NCBI GenBank assembly: GCA_025465475.1
Contig: JAODMR010000084.1
Span: forward strand, 1-64,000
DNA: 64,000 nt
Origin: Micrococcaceae bacterium
Lineage (GTDB): Bacteria > Actinomycetota > Actinomycetes > Actinomycetales > Micrococcaceae
Direction: 5' to 3'
Shown here: piece after piece, positions 16,331 to 23,947 of the stretch
How positions within the stretch are numbered: position 1 is the first letter of the stretch
Layout: each line of letters begins with the position of its first letter
The notes under the pieces: model-generated
Seen by the model: only the letters and a program-made list of their open reading frames with translations
The model's database searches: none
What the model was told of the DNA's origin: nothing
Position numbers and translations under genes: made by a program

Positions 16331-17383
16331 ATGCCCCTTTCCGACCTGCCCCTGCCCCTGCTGTCCGCCTACACCTCTGCTGTGCAGGAGCCGGAGGACT
16401 TCCGGAACTTCTGGGACAGCACCCTGCGCGAGGAGCGCGCACGGCCCCTCGACGTGACGTTCGAGCCGGTGGAGAACCACCTGCAGGTGATTGACACGTT
16501 CGACGTCACCTTCGCCGGATTTGGTGGAGCACCCATCAAGGCCTGGCTGCACCTTCCCGCGAACCTGCCCGCAGAGGCAGCGCTGCCGGCCGTCGTACAG
16601 TACGCCGGCTACTCCGGTGGACGGGGGCTGGTGAACCAGGACACCAGGTGGGCGCAGGCAGGCTACGCCCACCTGCTCATGGACACGCGGGGACAGGGTT
16701 ACGGGGTTCATGCCGGTGATACCGCGGACCCGCACCCCTCGGCAGGTGAAGTCGCCTACGCCGGACAGATGACGCGGGGGATCAGCAGCAAGGAGACCTA
16801 TTACTACCGCCGGGTTTTCGTGGATGCGTTCCGGGCCGTGGAGGCCGTGCAGGCCCATCCGGCCGTCGACGCGTCCCGCATCATCCTGAGCGGCGGCAGC
16901 CAGGGTGGCGGCATGACCCTGGCGGTGGCCGGACTGGCTCCCGGAAGGCTGCCCGGCGTTATTGCCGCCATGCCTGATGTGCCGTTCCTGCAGGACTTCC
17001 CCCGGTCTGTGGACCTGGCCGGCCGCGGACCATATCCCGAAGTGGCCGCGTTCCTTGCCCGTCATCGCGACAGGGAGGAACAGGTTCTGGCCGTGCTGAA
17101 CTATTTCGACGGCGTACACCTCGCTAAGTACGCCGAGGTTCCGGCACTGTTCTCCGTTGCCTTGATGGATGACATCTGTCCTCCCTCGACGGTGTTCGCC
17201 GCCTACAACGCCTACGGCACGGCGTCGGTCCAACCCGGCGCAGCGCCTGAAGGAACTTCCGCCGGGGCGGCAACGGAGACAGCCAAGGACATTGAGGTCT
17301 ACCGGTACAACAACCACGAGGGCGGCCAGGAGCACCAGTGGATCAAGCAGCTTTGTTACGTGCGGAACTTGCTGGCCTCGTAA
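16331..17383 (+). CDS. Acetyl xylan esterase / cephalosporin C deacetylase (CE7 family)
   Basis: 350 residues from ATG 16331; the frame is open to 16280, but GGAAG lies just before 16331. CE7 landmarks are clear: YAGYSGGRG, MDTRGQG, the nucleophile motif GGSQGG (Ser190), ALMDDICPPSTVF supplying the Asp, and His335 in GGQEHQW. A 25-residue Ala/Gly/Thr insertion before the last strand (AAPEGTSAGAATETA) is unusual. CE7 enzymes remove acetyl groups from short oligosaccharides in the cytoplasm, which fits the importer next door. Confidence 0.9.
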   Translation: MPLSDLPLPLLSAYTSAVQEPEDFRNFWDSTLREERARPLDVTFEPVENHLQVIDTFDVTFAGFGGAPIKAWLHLPANLPAEAALPAVVQYAGYSGGRGLVNQDTRWAQAGYAHLLMDTRGQGYGVHAGDTADPHPSAGEVAYAGQMTRGISSKETYYYRRVFVDAFRAVEAVQAHPAVDASRIILSGGSQGGGMTLAVAGLAPGRLPGVIAAMPDVPFLQDFPRSVDLAGRGPYPEVAAFLARHRDREEQVLAVLNYFDGVHLAKYAEVPALFSVALMDDICPPSTVFAAYNAYGTASVQPGAAPEGTSAGAATETAKDIEVYRYNNHEGGQEHQWIKQLCYVRNLLAS

Positions 17384-17397
17384 CGGCCGCTTATGGT
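17369..17397 (+). promoter_or_regulatory. Possible promoter of the aroF leader transcript
   Basis: TTGCTG (17369-17374), 17-bp spacer, TATGGT (17392-17397). If used, transcription would begin within a few bases of the leader ATG at 17405, giving a nearly leaderless leader peptide. The -35 is inside the esterase gene and is weak. Confidence 0.3.
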
Positions 17398-17404
17398 GAG
17401 GGCT

Positions 17405-17464
17405 ATGACAAACCGTTGGTATGCGTATTTTTCGTTGGCTCTGGAGGAGCCCGCGTCTAACTGA
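17405..17464 (+). CDS. Aromatic-rich leader peptide upstream of DAHP synthase
   Basis: A 19-residue frame, MTNRWYAYFSLALEEPASN, ending in TGA at 17462-17464, preceded by GGTGAGG. It holds Trp, Tyr, Tyr and Phe within five codons (W5-Y6-A7-Y8-F9), covering all three end products of the pathway begun by the gene downstream. This is the classic design of an attenuator sensing charged aromatic tRNAs. Its codons overlap the left arm of a strong RNA stem (17434-17446). Function is inferred from this arrangement. Confidence 0.7.
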   Translation: MTNRWYAYFSLALEEPASN

Positions 17465-17517
17465 CACGCACCCAACCATCCTTCAGAGCCAACAGGGCAG
17501 AGATCACTCTCTGCCCT
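17434..17517 (+). promoter_or_regulatory. Two adjacent RNA stems forming a probable attenuator before aroF
   Basis: Stem 1 pairs 17434-17446 (GTTGGCTCTGGAG, inside the leader peptide) with 17481-17493 (CTTCAGAGCCAAC), 13 bp with one G-T pair. Stem 2 pairs 17494-17503 (AGGGCAGAGA) with 17508-17517 (TCTCTGCCCT), 10 perfect bp and a 4-nt loop. A CTCTG/CAGAG sequence is shared between the arms, so alternative pairings are possible. No U-tract follows stem 2, so whether control is by termination or by translation is unclear. Confidence 0.65.
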
Positions 17518-17574
17518 TCGCCATTTCCAGGCGGACTCTGAACCGGTCCGTCGCCCGCACGGACAGGAACACTT

Positions 17575-18753
17575 GTGACCAGCACCGCCTTCCCCCAGAC
17601 CCTGCAGACAGCCCCGCCGGCCCCGTCGTCGGCAGCTCCAACCTCCAACCTCCGGGTCAACCGGTTCACGGAACTTCCCCCGCCAGCCGCGCTGCGGGCT
17701 GAATTGCCGCTGAGCGCTACCGGTGCCGCCGTCGTCGAACGGGGCCGGAACCAGGTGCGGGCCGTACTCAACGGAGTGGATGACCGGCTGCTCGTCGTGG
17801 TTGGTCCCTGTTCCATCCACGACCCCCGGGCAGGGCTGGAGTACGCCGGCAGGTTGGCCTCGTTGGCCGAACACCATGCCGAGGACCTGCTCATTGTCAT
17901 GCGTGCCTACTTTGAGAAACCGCGCACGACCGTCGGTTGGAAGGGCCTGATCAACGATCCCCACCTGGACGGGAGCCACGATGTGGCTGCGGGCCTGCGG
18001 ATGGCGCGACAGTTCCTCCTGCGGGTCGGACAACTGGGGCTTCCCGTCGCCACCGAATTTCTCGAACCCGTCAGCCCCCAGTACACGGCCGACCTGATCT
18101 CCTGGGGCGCCATCGGGGCCCGTACCACCGAGAGCCAGGTCCACCGGCAGCTTGCTTCGGGCCTGTCCATGCCGATCGGTTTCAAGAACGGGACCGACGG
18201 CGGCCTCCCGGTTGCACTCGATGCCTGCACCGCGGCGGCGCAGCCGCAGTCCTTCCTGGGGATCGACGACGACGGTCGGGCCGCGCTGGTTGCCACCACG
18301 GGTAACCCGGATGCCCACCTGATTCTGCGGGGCGGCTCCGCCGGCCCCAACTACTCCGACGAAGAGGTCCGTCGCGCGAGTGACCTGCTGCGGGGCCGCG
18401 GACTCAACCCCCGGCTGGTGGTCGATGCCAGCCATGCGAACAGCGGCAAGGACCATCTTCGCCAGGCCGAGGTGGCCGGGGAACTGGCGGCCCGGTTGGC
18501 TGCGGAAGCAGGCGGAGCGGTCGGTGAGGGCCGGCGCGGACCGGGCCCGCTGGCGGGCGTGATGCTGGAAAGCTTCCTGGTTCCCGGGGCGCAGCCCTTG
18601 ACCGTTCCCGAGGATGGGGACCCCCGGAGGCGTCCGGAACTCACCTACGGTCAGAGCGTGACCGACGCCTGCATGGGCTGGGACGTGACACAGGACGTGC
18701 TCGGACAACTGGCTGCCGGTTCCCGAGCACGACGCTTAGGTGCGCAGAAGTAG
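17575..18753 (+). CDS. aroF: 3-deoxy-7-phosphoheptulonate (DAHP) synthase, class I
   Basis: 392 residues from GTG 17575 with an AGGA ribosome site. It catalyses condensation of phosphoenolpyruvate with erythrose-4-phosphate, the first step of the shikimate pathway. Class I AroF/G/H signatures are complete: VVGPCSIHDP (residues 76-84), MRAYFEKPRTTVGWKGLIND (about 109-128), GFKNGTDGG, and VDASHANSGKD. The family's metal and substrate residues lie in these segments. The 30-residue Pro/Ala-rich N-terminus is longer than in E. coli. An aromatic leader peptide and stems precede it, implying feedback at the RNA level. Confidence 0.95.
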   Translation: MTSTAFPQTLQTAPPAPSSAAPTSNLRVNRFTELPPPAALRAELPLSATGAAVVERGRNQVRAVLNGVDDRLLVVVGPCSIHDPRAGLEYAGRLASLAEHHAEDLLIVMRAYFEKPRTTVGWKGLINDPHLDGSHDVAAGLRMARQFLLRVGQLGLPVATEFLEPVSPQYTADLISWGAIGARTTESQVHRQLASGLSMPIGFKNGTDGGLPVALDACTAAAQPQSFLGIDDDGRAALVATTGNPDAHLILRGGSAGPNYSDEEVRRASDLLRGRGLNPRLVVDASHANSGKDHLRQAEVAGELAARLAAEAGGAVGEGRRGPGPLAGVMLESFLVPGAQPLTVPEDGDPRRRPELTYGQSVTDACMGWDVTQDVLGQLAAGSRARRLGAQK

Positions 18754-18773
18754 CCGAGGCCTGGGAAACATCT

Positions 18774-18802
18774 TTCACAAAGGCCACATCCCGCACTAGA
18801 GT
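18774..18802 (+). promoter_or_regulatory. Possible promoter of the BldC-like gene
   Basis: TTCACA (18774-18779), 17-bp spacer, TAGAGT (18797-18802), about 77 bp upstream of the ATG at 18879. Confidence 0.4.
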
Positions 18803-18878
18803 ATCTGTCAACGGTCGGGCTATGGCTCAGCATTCCTGTGCCGCCCGCGCTGACCGATAACGAAGGACGCAAAAACAC

Positions 18879-19130
18879 ATGGCTGAGCAGCAGAACTTCG
18901 CTGACGTGCATTTTCTGACCGTCTCCGAGGTTGCGGAGGTCATGCGGGTCTCCAAAATGACCGTGTACCGGCTGGTGCATTCGGGGGAGCTTCCCGCTGT
19001 CCGATTTGGCCGCTCCTACCGTGTGCCGGAAACGGCTGTTCAGCGCTTTCTTCGGGCCGCATTCCTGGACGAGGCCGAGGGCGAGGGTCCGTCTTCACCC
19101 GGCCGGCCGGGTTCGGCGGAGACGGCCTAG
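18879..19130 (+). CDS. BldC-like MerR-type helix-turn-helix DNA-binding protein
   Basis: 83 residues. The core VSEVAEVMRVSKMTVYRLVHSGELPAVRFGRSYRVPETAVQRFL is the excisionase/MerR winged helix found in Streptomyces BldC, a small regulator that coats direct repeats and controls developmental and growth genes. The C-terminal 20 residues are Gly/Pro/Ser-rich and probably disordered. It lies alone between aroF and the bS22 gene, an order often seen in Micrococcaceae as I recall it. The family is sure; its targets here are unknown. Confidence 0.85.
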   Translation: MAEQQNFADVHFLTVSEVAEVMRVSKMTVYRLVHSGELPAVRFGRSYRVPETAVQRFLRAAFLDEAEGEGPSSPGRPGSAETA

Positions 19131-19164
19131 AGGCGGTACCCTGTTAGAGATCCATTTTCGGCTT

Positions 19165-19187
19165 TGACCGATTCCTGAGATCGGTCA
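19165..19187. other. Inverted repeat in the leader of the bS22 gene
   Basis: TGACCGAT (19165-19172) and ATCGGTCA (19180-19187), perfect 8-bp arms around a 7-nt loop, 64 bp before the bS22 start. It could end transcription from the BldC-like gene or act in the bS22 leader. No T-tract follows. Confidence 0.45.
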
Positions 19188-19250
19188 GCTAATTCCAGTG
19201 TCAATCGCCCGCATGGGTTGGTTGCTGTTATGCAGTTTGTGAGGACTTCC

Positions 19251-19349
19251 ATGGGTTCAGTTATTAAGAAGCGCCGCAAGCGGATGGCGAAGAAGAAGCA
19301 CCGCAAGCTGCTTCGCAAGACGCGCCACCAGCGCCGCAACAAGAAGTAG
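19251..19349 (+). CDS. Small ribosomal subunit protein bS22 (AURKAIP1/Cox24 domain)
   Basis: A 32-residue, strongly basic protein beginning MGSVIKKRRKRMAKKKHRKL and ending in RRNKK. This sequence is almost invariant in actinobacteria, where it was identified as a ribosomal protein bound to the 30S subunit in mycobacteria. The ATG follows GAGG at 7-8 nt. It has its own strong terminator (19365-19401). It is short enough to be missed by gene finders. Confidence 0.92.
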   Translation: MGSVIKKRRKRMAKKKHRKLLRKTRHQRRNKK

Positions 19350-19364
19350 GCTGCCCGCAGCCAC

Positions 19365-19401
19365 AAAAGCCCGCCGCCCTTCGGGGTCGGCGGGCTTTTT
19401 T
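19365..19401 (+). terminator. Rho-independent terminator after bS22
   Basis: AGCCCGCCG (19368-19376) pairs with CGGCGGGCT (19388-19396), loop about 11 nt, followed by a six-T run. AAA before the stem makes it work on both strands, so it also serves the convergent HAD gene. Confidence 0.92.
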
Positions 19402-19426
19402 ATGGGTCACGTGCCGGGAGCAGCTC

Positions 19427-20239
19427 TCACCGGCGTCGAAAGGCGCTGAAGCCCTTCCACCCGCCGTACAGGATGCCGGCTCCGGTGGCCGCGCGGAGGC
19501 CCAGCGTTGCTGCCCGCCGTCCGGAGCGGAAATCATAAATTGGCCAGTTGCGGTCCCGTGCGTGCCGCCGCAGCTTTGCGTCGGGGTTGATGGCCACCGC
19601 GTGACCCACCAGGGACAGCAGCGGCACGTCATTGTAGGAGTCGCTGTAGGCCCAGCAGCGCGCCAGGTCCAGGTTCTCCCGTGCGGCCAGTTCCGCGACG
19701 GCCACCGCCTTGGCTTCCCCGTGCAGGATGTCACCGACCAGGCGGCCCGTGTACATCTCCTCGACGACTTCCCCGACGGTGCCCAGGGCTCCCGTCAGGC
19801 CCAGTCGCGAGGCAATGATGCTGGCAACCTCCACCGGTGTCGCGGTGACCAGCCATACCTGCCGCGGTGTACGCAGGTGCTGTTGGGCCAGCGCCCGCGT
19901 GCCGGGCCAGATCTTGGAGGCGATCATCTCGTCGTAGACTTCTTCGCCCAAGGTCCTGATGAACTCGGTGCTGATGCCCGAGGCAAACGCGAGCGCTGAA
20001 TCACGCACGGAGTGGACGTCGGCAAGGTTCTCCCCGCGCAGGTTGAACTTGATCTGCTTCCAGGCGAATCCGGCGGCATCCCGCAGCGTGAAGGCCTTAC
20101 GCTGGAACATTTTGCGCGCGACGTGGAAGATGCTGGCACCCTTCATGAGGGTGTTGTCGACGTCAAAAAATGCTGCTTCGCCCTGGATTGTGGGGGTGTC
20201 CGAGGGGTCCTCGGCCTTCACCATCGTTACTTCGGGCAT
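19427..20239 (-). CDS. HAD-superfamily (IB, SerB-like) phosphatase
   Basis: 270 residues. HAD motif I is FDVDNTL (Asp26, Asp28), motif II is VTATP, and motif III/IV is [14 protein letters not shown] with the metal-binding Asp pair. The helical cap between motifs I and II contains [22 protein letters not shown], as in IB-type phosphatases that act on phosphoserine-like or lysophospholipid head groups. The C-terminus is basic with a glycine-rich stretch ([18 protein letters not shown]). It ends beside the bS22 terminator and is divergent from the glutaredoxin-like gene. The substrate is unknown. Confidence 0.85.
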   Translation of the reverse strand: MPEVTMVKAEDPSDTPTIQGEAAFFDVDNTLMKGASIFHVARKMFQRKAFTLRDAAGFAWKQIKFNLRGENLADVHSVRDSALAFASGISTEFIRTLGEEVYDEMIASKIWPGTRALAQQHLRTPRQVWLVTATPVEVASIIASRLGLTGALGTVGEVVEEMYTGRLVGDILHGEAKAVAVAELAARENLDLARCWAYSDSYNDVPLLSLVGHAVAINPDAKLRRHARDRNWPIYDFRSGRRAATLGLRAATGAGILYGGWKGFSAFRRR

Positions 20240-20311
20240 GGTCCGAGTCTAGCCAATGGCCAGCGTCGGTGCGGTTGTGCACGTGGATTCCCGCCGCCGT
20301 ACCGTGGAGCC

Positions 20312-20593
20312 ATGGACAAGACAGCTCCGAGGGCCCATCAACCGGAACTCGCCCTGGTCACCAAGGCGGACTGCCACCTTTGCGACGACGCCAGGAAAGT
20401 AGTCGCCAACGTGGCAGCTGAGCTGGGACTTCCGTGGCGGGAAGAACGGTTGGAGGACAACCCGGTGTTGGCGGAGCGTTTCGCGGAGGAGGTGCCGGTT
20501 GTCCTGGTGGACGGAATCCAGCGGGACTTCTGGAAGATCGATCCGGTGCGCCTGCGGCGGATTCTGCAGTCCAGGCTGAACTCCGGCGCATAA
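20312..20593 (+). CDS. Glutaredoxin-like thiol-disulfide protein
   Basis: 93 residues from ATG 20312. A thioredoxin-like fold with a CxxC site (ADCHLCDDA, Cys21 and Cys24), the cis-proline region EEVPVVLVDG, and C-terminal FWKIDPVRLRRIL. It is a small cytoplasmic protein of the DUF836/glutaredoxin-like type. It is commonly found just before rex in actinobacteria, which suggests a link to redox status, although no biochemical role is established. Confidence 0.85.
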   Translation: MDKTAPRAHQPELALVTKADCHLCDDARKVVANVAAELGLPWREERLEDNPVLAERFAEEVPVVLVDGIQRDFWKIDPVRLRRILQSRLNSGA

Positions 20594-20594
20594 G

Positions 20595-20623
20595 TTGGTC
20601 CCCCGCAGTGGGAGTCCTACAGT
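20595..20623 (+). promoter_or_regulatory. Possible rex promoter
   Basis: TTGGTC (20595-20600), 17-bp spacer, TACAGT (20618-20623), 73 bp before the proposed rex start. Confidence 0.45.
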
Positions 20624-20695
20624 GTAATTAGCCCGGACGGCACCGGTTTCCTGACCGCCGACCGGGCCCCGCCACAGGAAGCTGGAGCGCCACCG

Positions 20696-21472
20696 TTGAC
20701 ATCTTCTGACCTGCCCCCGGACCGTTCGCCTGTTCAAGGTGTTCACGGCGGCCGCGCTGATCCGCCGACCGACGCCGTCGCCCGTCAACTGCCCCCTGCC
20801 ACAGTGGCGCGGCTGACCCTGTACCTGCGTGCGCTGAACACCCTGCTGACCGAGGGGACCGAGCGCATCTCCTCCGAAACCCTGGCCGAGGCCACGGGAG
20901 CCAGCTCCTCGAACGTTCGCAAGGATCTGTCCTATCTCGGTTCGTACGGAACCAGGGGCGTTGGCTATGACGTCCAATATCTGAGCCGGCACATTTCCGC
21001 GGCCCTTGGCCTAACCCACGAATGGCGCGTAGCGATTGTCGGTGCCGGCAACCTCGGCCGGGCGCTCGCACGCTACGCGGGCTTTGAATCCCGCGGGTTC
21101 GACGTCGTCGCGCTTTTGGACGCCGATCAGATGCTCATTGGCAGCGAGATTGGCTGGCTCCGGGTCAGCGACGTGCAACAGCTGGAGGCGGTCCTGACCC
21201 GCACGAAAACGAACATGGTGGTGCTCGCCCTGCCAGCGGCCGCCGCCCAGGAGGTCTGCGACCGGGTGGTGGCGGCCGGCGTCCACAGCATTCTCAGCTT
21301 TGCTCCCGTGGCGCTCCAGGTCCCGGCGAACGTCAACCTCCGCAAGGTGGACATGGCCACCGAACTGCAGATCCTGGCGTACCACGCCCAGCGGATGGCG
21401 GAGCCTGGCCTGGATCGCGAGGACGGACTGGCTCCCGTGTCGGAGCTGGCCGAGCGCCGCCCCGGCGCCTGA
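20696..21472 (+). CDS. rex: Redox-sensing transcriptional repressor Rex
   Basis: 258 residues if the TTG at 20696 is the start (GGAG lies 8 nt upstream); the N-terminal 30 residues are poorly conserved, so a later start is possible. An N-terminal winged helix (RLTLYLRALNTL to SNVRKDLSYLGSYGTRGVGYDV) is followed by a Rossmann domain with GAGNLG (116-121). Rex binds DNA when NAD+ is high and is released by NADH, controlling respiratory genes. No hemA follows it here, unlike in Streptomyces. I found no clear TTGTGAA-type Rex box upstream. Confidence 0.93.
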   Translation: MTSSDLPPDRSPVQGVHGGRADPPTDAVARQLPPATVARLTLYLRALNTLLTEGTERISSETLAEATGASSSNVRKDLSYLGSYGTRGVGYDVQYLSRHISAALGLTHEWRVAIVGAGNLGRALARYAGFESRGFDVVALLDADQMLIGSEIGWLRVSDVQQLEAVLTRTKTNMVVLALPAAAAQEVCDRVVAAGVHSILSFAPVALQVPANVNLRKVDMATELQILAYHAQRMAEPGLDREDGLAPVSELAERRPGA

Positions 21473-21564
21473 GAGCCCCCGGCTGGAGGCATCCGAAGGG
21501 CGCTGGGTGCTTGGGTTCCCTGCCGGTGCCTGGGTTTTCTGCCCGCGGGAAGCGGCCCCCCGGA

Positions 21565-22227
21565 TTAACGGCGTTTGAAGTATCCAGTCGCGGTTGGAGC
21601 AAACGTCAAAACGATGGCGACCACACCCAGCGACACCTGAATCAGCGTCGGCAGTGTGGGTTGCAGGAGGTTCAGCAGCGACAAGGCCGCAAGCACCGCG
21701 CCGGTGATCCGCGCCCAGTTCCGGCCCTTGCGGATCTGGAACGCGAGCAGAACGTACACGCCAACCGCCAAGGTGACGAAAACCACAGCGATGATCAACA
21801 CCGGCTGCAACAAACCCTGGTCAGCGACGCCCATCTCGCTCAATGCCAGCCGCAGCTCGTTCTGACCGGAAGGGGACACCAAGGCGTAGATCGCCCCCGC
21901 AAGGGCGAAGACCTCAAGCGCCGCCGCCAACAGGATCAGTTGAAAAGCAACCAGCACCAACCGAGGCGGTTTCGGGTTTCCGGAGCCTTTCGCCGGGCTC
22001 CCGTCGGGACCCGATCCGGGCTGCCCGGCCGGGTGTCCAGGTGCGGGCGCATACCCTGGTGCCAATGGCTGGCCCGCCGGCCCCCGGAGATGCGCGTTCG
22101 GATCGAGGCCTTCCGGGGGCCGGTATCCTTCCGGTGCGTACTGGCCGTAGCGGGGGACCCCTGGAGCAATTTCGCCGTATGAGCCGGGGCGTGGCTGCGG
22201 CTTGTTCTCATCCTGCGGGCTGGTCAT
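21565..22227 (-). CDS. Membrane protein with proline-rich N-terminal tail
   Basis: 220 residues. The first 85 are Pro/Gly-rich and hydrophilic (GYRPPEGLDPN, GYAPAPGHPAGQPG) and probably cytoplasmic. The rest is four membrane segments with the cytoplasmic turn RKGRNWARITGAVLAALSLL, also present in the 22264-22773 gene as RRGRNWARLTAAVFAALSLL. The two are clear paralogues in tandem. Their fold matches uncharacterised actinobacterial DUF4064-like or DUF2127-like families; I cannot assign a function. Confidence 0.7.
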   Translation of the reverse strand: MTSPQDENKPQPRPGSYGEIAPGVPRYGQYAPEGYRPPEGLDPNAHLRGPAGQPLAPGYAPAPGHPAGQPGSGPDGSPAKGSGNPKPPRLVLVAFQLILLAAALEVFALAGAIYALVSPSGQNELRLALSEMGVADQGLLQPVLIIAVVFVTLAVGVYVLLAFQIRKGRNWARITGAVLAALSLLNLLQPTLPTLIQVSLGVVAIVLTFAPTATGYFKRR

Positions 22228-22263
22228 GACGTGCCTTCCATCTGTGCCGGGGCGGGCGGGTGG

Positions 22264-22773
22264 TCAAAGACCGAGGGCGGACTTCTTGCGGGCCCGGAAG
22301 TACGCGCTTGAGGGCCGAAGGTACAGGGCGAGGACCGCGGCGATTCCCAGGGCAATCTGGAGGTACGTGATCGACGTCGAACCGGCGTTGAAACCGGCAA
22401 GCGAGAGCAACGACAGGGCCGCGAACACCGCTGCCGTGAGCCGGGCCCAGTTTCTGCCCCGGCGGCTATAGAACGCCACGAGCAGGTAGACGCCAATGGC
22501 CACCGCGGCGATGGCGATGAGGACACCGATCGTGATGTTGCGCGCCGATTGGACCACTCCTGCCGGCACGTCCTGTCCCTCCAGCTGCTTGGCGATCTCC
22601 GCGGAATAGGCTGGGGAAGCGATGAAGGCAAGGCCCAGTCCCAGTGCCACCAGCTGCAGGGCAGCTGCGGCAAGGAACAGCCAGAAAGCCACGCGGACCG
22701 GGGTGGGCGGGACCAGGCTGGGTTGACCGTCCCGTGGCCCGGGCGTGTACCCCGGGATATTTCCGGAACTCAT
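22264..22773 (-). CDS. Four-helix membrane protein, paralogue of its downstream neighbour
   Basis: 169 residues from ATG 22773 with a strong GAGGAG site 5 nt upstream. A short Pro-rich N-terminus (NIPGYTPGPRDGQPS) is followed by four membrane segments containing YSRRGRNWARLTAAVFAALSLLSLAGF. It shares architecture and the RGRNWAR loop with the 21565-22227 gene. The last residues are basic (YFRARKKSALGL). No function can be assigned; the close tandem arrangement suggests the two may work in one complex. Confidence 0.7.
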   Translation of the reverse strand: MSSGNIPGYTPGPRDGQPSLVPPTPVRVAFWLFLAAAALQLVALGLGLAFIASPAYSAEIAKQLEGQDVPAGVVQSARNITIGVLIAIAAVAIGVYLLVAFYSRRGRNWARLTAAVFAALSLLSLAGFNAGSTSITYLQIALGIAAVLALYLRPSSAYFRARKKSALGL

Positions 22774-22875
22774 GGGCACTCCTCAACGGCCAGGGCCGCG
22801 GACACGTAGGGGCCGCGGCGGTTTCCTCAACCCTACCGTGACCCCTTTCGGAGCAAACGCCTGGCTGTGCCGTCC

Positions 22876-23769
22876 TCAGCCCTGCGGAACACCCTTCCGC
22901 GAGTTCAGCCAGGCGGTGGACTCCGGGAGCCACATAAGCACCGCGGCAGCAACTCCGATAATGCTCACCCATGCCCCGAAGAAGACAAGGATGAGCGAGA
23001 TGATCGCCAGAGCGGTAAGGGCCAGGCGGGGCCATTGCAGGCCCTCCTTGAGCTTCATGGCACACACCACGATGGCCGTGATCACCACCAACGCGATGAT
23101 GGAGACCACGATGCCCGAGGCGCCGCTCGCGCGCAGCGCGGCGCCGCTGCCCGGAACCTCATAACCCAGGAAGGTGTCATCCCTGGCGCCCAGGAAGACG
23201 ATGGAGAGGATGAGCCCGATGATGGTCGTCAGCAGCCACAAGGCCGCCGTCACGAGCCAAAGAATGTACGAAACTTTGATGAGCGTCGGCAGGCCAGCCA
23301 ACTTGAAGACGCCTTTGAGGCCGCCGGCGGGAACCACGTCGCTGAAGGTGCGGGGCGCGTCCTTTGGCATCGAGAACTGCCCGCCCCGTTGCGGGTAGCC
23401 GGGCTGTTGGGGATAGCCGCCCTGTTGCTGGGGGTAGCCGGGCTGTTGCTGGTAGCCGCCAGGTTGCTGGGGGTAGCCGGGCTGCTGCGGATACCCGCCC
23501 TGTTGGGGGTAGCCGGGTCGCTGCGGGTAGCCGCCGGACTGCGGATAGCCGCCGGACTGCGGGTAGCCGCCCTGTTGTTGCGGGTAGCCCGGTGGCTGAG
23601 AATAACCGGGCTGCTGAAAGCCTGGGCCGGGATAGCTTGGTGGCTGTTGGGAGGGCGGCTCGTTGCCGGCTGGGTACTGCTGTCCCTGTCCCGGTAAGCT
23701 GCCGCCGTCACCCGAGGAAGACTGCTGGCCTGGCTGTTCAGGGCGCGGATTCTCAAGAGGCGAACTCAT
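22876..23769 (-). CDS. Membrane protein with long Pro/Gln/Gly/Tyr repeat tail
   Basis: 297 residues. About the first 135 are low-complexity: tandem [12 protein letters not shown]-like units, with Tyr about every six residues. Four membrane segments follow ([17 protein letters not shown] onward), with [20 protein letters not shown] in the position of the RNWAR loop of the neighbours. Such tails resemble self-associating disordered regions. There is no Shine-Dalgarno; TACAGT lies 6 nt before the ATG, so the mRNA may be leaderless. It is third in a row of similar membrane proteins. Function unknown. Confidence 0.75.
   Translation of the reverse strand: MSSPLENPRPEQPGQQSSSGDGGSLPGQGQQYPAGNEPPSQQPPSYPGPGFQQPGYSQPPGYPQQQGGYPQSGGYPQSGGYPQRPGYPQQGGYPQQPGYPQQPGGYQQQPGYPQQQGGYPQQPGYPQRGGQFSMPKDAPRTFSDVVPAGGLKGVFKLAGLPTLIKVSYILWLVTAALWLLTTIIGLILSIVFLGARDDTFLGYEVPGSGAALRASGASGIVVSIIALVVITAIVVCAMKLKEGLQWPRLALTALAIISLILVFFGAWVSIIGVAAAVLMWLPESTAWLNSRKGVPQG
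23395..23600. repeat. Degenerate 18-36 bp repeats encoding the PQQPGY tail
   Basis: Imperfect direct repeats around the unit GGGTAGCCGGGCTGTTG and variants with GCCGCC. They all stay in frame and encode the Tyr/Pro/Gln/Gly tail of the gene at 22876-23769. Confidence 0.8.
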
Positions 23770-23775
23770 GGTCAA

Positions 23776-23781
23776 ACTGTA
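23776..23781 (-). promoter_or_regulatory. -10 element suggesting a leaderless transcript
   Basis: On the minus strand TACAGT ends 6 nt before the ATG at 23769, the spacing expected when transcription starts at the initiation codon. No Shine-Dalgarno is present and no good -35 is visible. Confidence 0.45.
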
Positions 23782-23880
23782 GACCCGGCCCCCACCCTTG
23801 CATAGGAAAAATCCCCGCCATTGCTGGCCTGCGGCAGTCGGTGGCCCCGTGTCCCCGAACCGCACCTACCCACCAAGACT

Positions 23881-23923
23881 TGTCGCCCGCCGGCTTTCCA
23901 CTTCGGAAAGCCGGCGGGCGACA
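23881..23923. terminator. Strong hairpin terminator after yceI
   Basis: TGTCGCCCGCCGGCTTTCC (23881-23899) pairs perfectly with its complement at 23905-23923, a 19-bp stem with a 5-nt loop. It lies 24 nt beyond the yceI stop. No long T-tract. Confidence 0.8.
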
Positions 23924-23947
23924 GGAGTAAAAGGTGAACCCGAAGGA

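Noticed and set aside
20012-20311. Upstream extension of the glutaredoxin-like frame
   Set aside because: It is antisense to the HAD phosphatase gene and its start. The conserved fold begins at ATG 20312.
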